5,595 bases of DNA from Thermoplasmata archaeon (lineage in GTDB: Archaea; Thermoplasmatota; Thermoplasmata; Thermoplasmatales; Thermoplasmataceae), in assembly GCA_021850835.1 (NCBI GenBank), contig JAJZKS010000133.1, forward strand, positions 1 through 5,595, given 5' to 3'. Made by a program: the position numbers and the translations under genes. Shown here in pieces: positions 5,568 through 5,595 of the stretch (position 1 is its first letter; each line of letters starts with the position of its first letter). The notes beneath the pieces are model-generated. The model saw only the letters and a program-made list of their open reading frames with translations, searched no databases and was not told the DNA's origin.

Positions 5568-5595
5568 ATGGAAGGAATGGACGAAGAAGAACCTC
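5568..5595 (+). CDS. Start of a gene cut by the window end, product unknown
   Basis: Only nine codons are visible (MEGMDEEEP, acidic) before the window stops. The start is supported by the TATA box at 5507-5514 and by GAGTGA six nt upstream of the ATG. An in-frame ATG at 5577 is an alternative. There is too little sequence to name a family. Confidence 0.5.

Overview
The window reads as archaeal chromosome, most likely from a member of the Thermoplasmatales/Thermoplasmata. The signs are an archaeal-type valyl-tRNA synthetase, an archaeal GEK1-family D-aminoacyl-tRNA deacylase (DtdA), TTTATATA boxes of archaeal TATA type, a GGTGA-type Shine-Dalgarno, and heavy use of AGG/AGA arginine and ATA isoleucine codons. 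The lineage is an inference from family resemblance. No rRNA, tRNA, CRISPR array, transposase or integrase is visible.

Bases 1-2094 hold one gene, valS, in two pieces that point at each other. Bases 1 to about 720 encode on the plus strand the later part of ValS: end of the catalytic domain, the KMSKS loop and the start of the anticodon-binding domain. Bases about 716-2070 encode on the minus strand the first part: HMGH motif, CP1 editing domain and zinc-ribbon cysteines. The pieces share 16 codons (KCTGCG...DTDI), which form a 50-bp inverted repeat (1-50 against 716-765) with 47 matches. All three mismatches are synonymous. Neither piece is a full enzyme. This is either a real inversion or inverted duplication, or a chimeric join of two closely related strain sequences. 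The synonymous differences mean it is not a simple fold-back of a single molecule.

Bases 2095-2248 are a divergent intergenic region carrying the start signals of valS (leftward) and of an Ada-like gene (rightward). Four complete genes then follow on the plus strand: (1) an Ada-type AraC helix-turn-helix plus O6-methylguanine-DNA methyltransferase fusion that lacks Ada's N-terminal zinc/phosphotriester domain; (2) a ten-helix EamA/DMT-family transporter 12 nt downstream; (3) a 150-residue helical, ferritin-like protein with incomplete metal ligands; (4) dtdA, 15 nt further on. Genes 1-2 and 3-4 look like two short transcription units.

Bases 5381-5567 are non-coding and AT-rich. They hold a T-rich likely terminator after dtdA and two identical TTTATATA boxes 87 bp apart. 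The second is well placed to drive a gene starting at 5568, of which only nine codons lie in the window.

The genes do not form one obvious pathway. ValS and DtdA both serve tRNA charging and its quality control, and the Ada-like protein repairs alkylated DNA and may regulate its own operon. The strongest anomalies are the inverted split of valS and the sensor-less Ada architecture in an archaeon.
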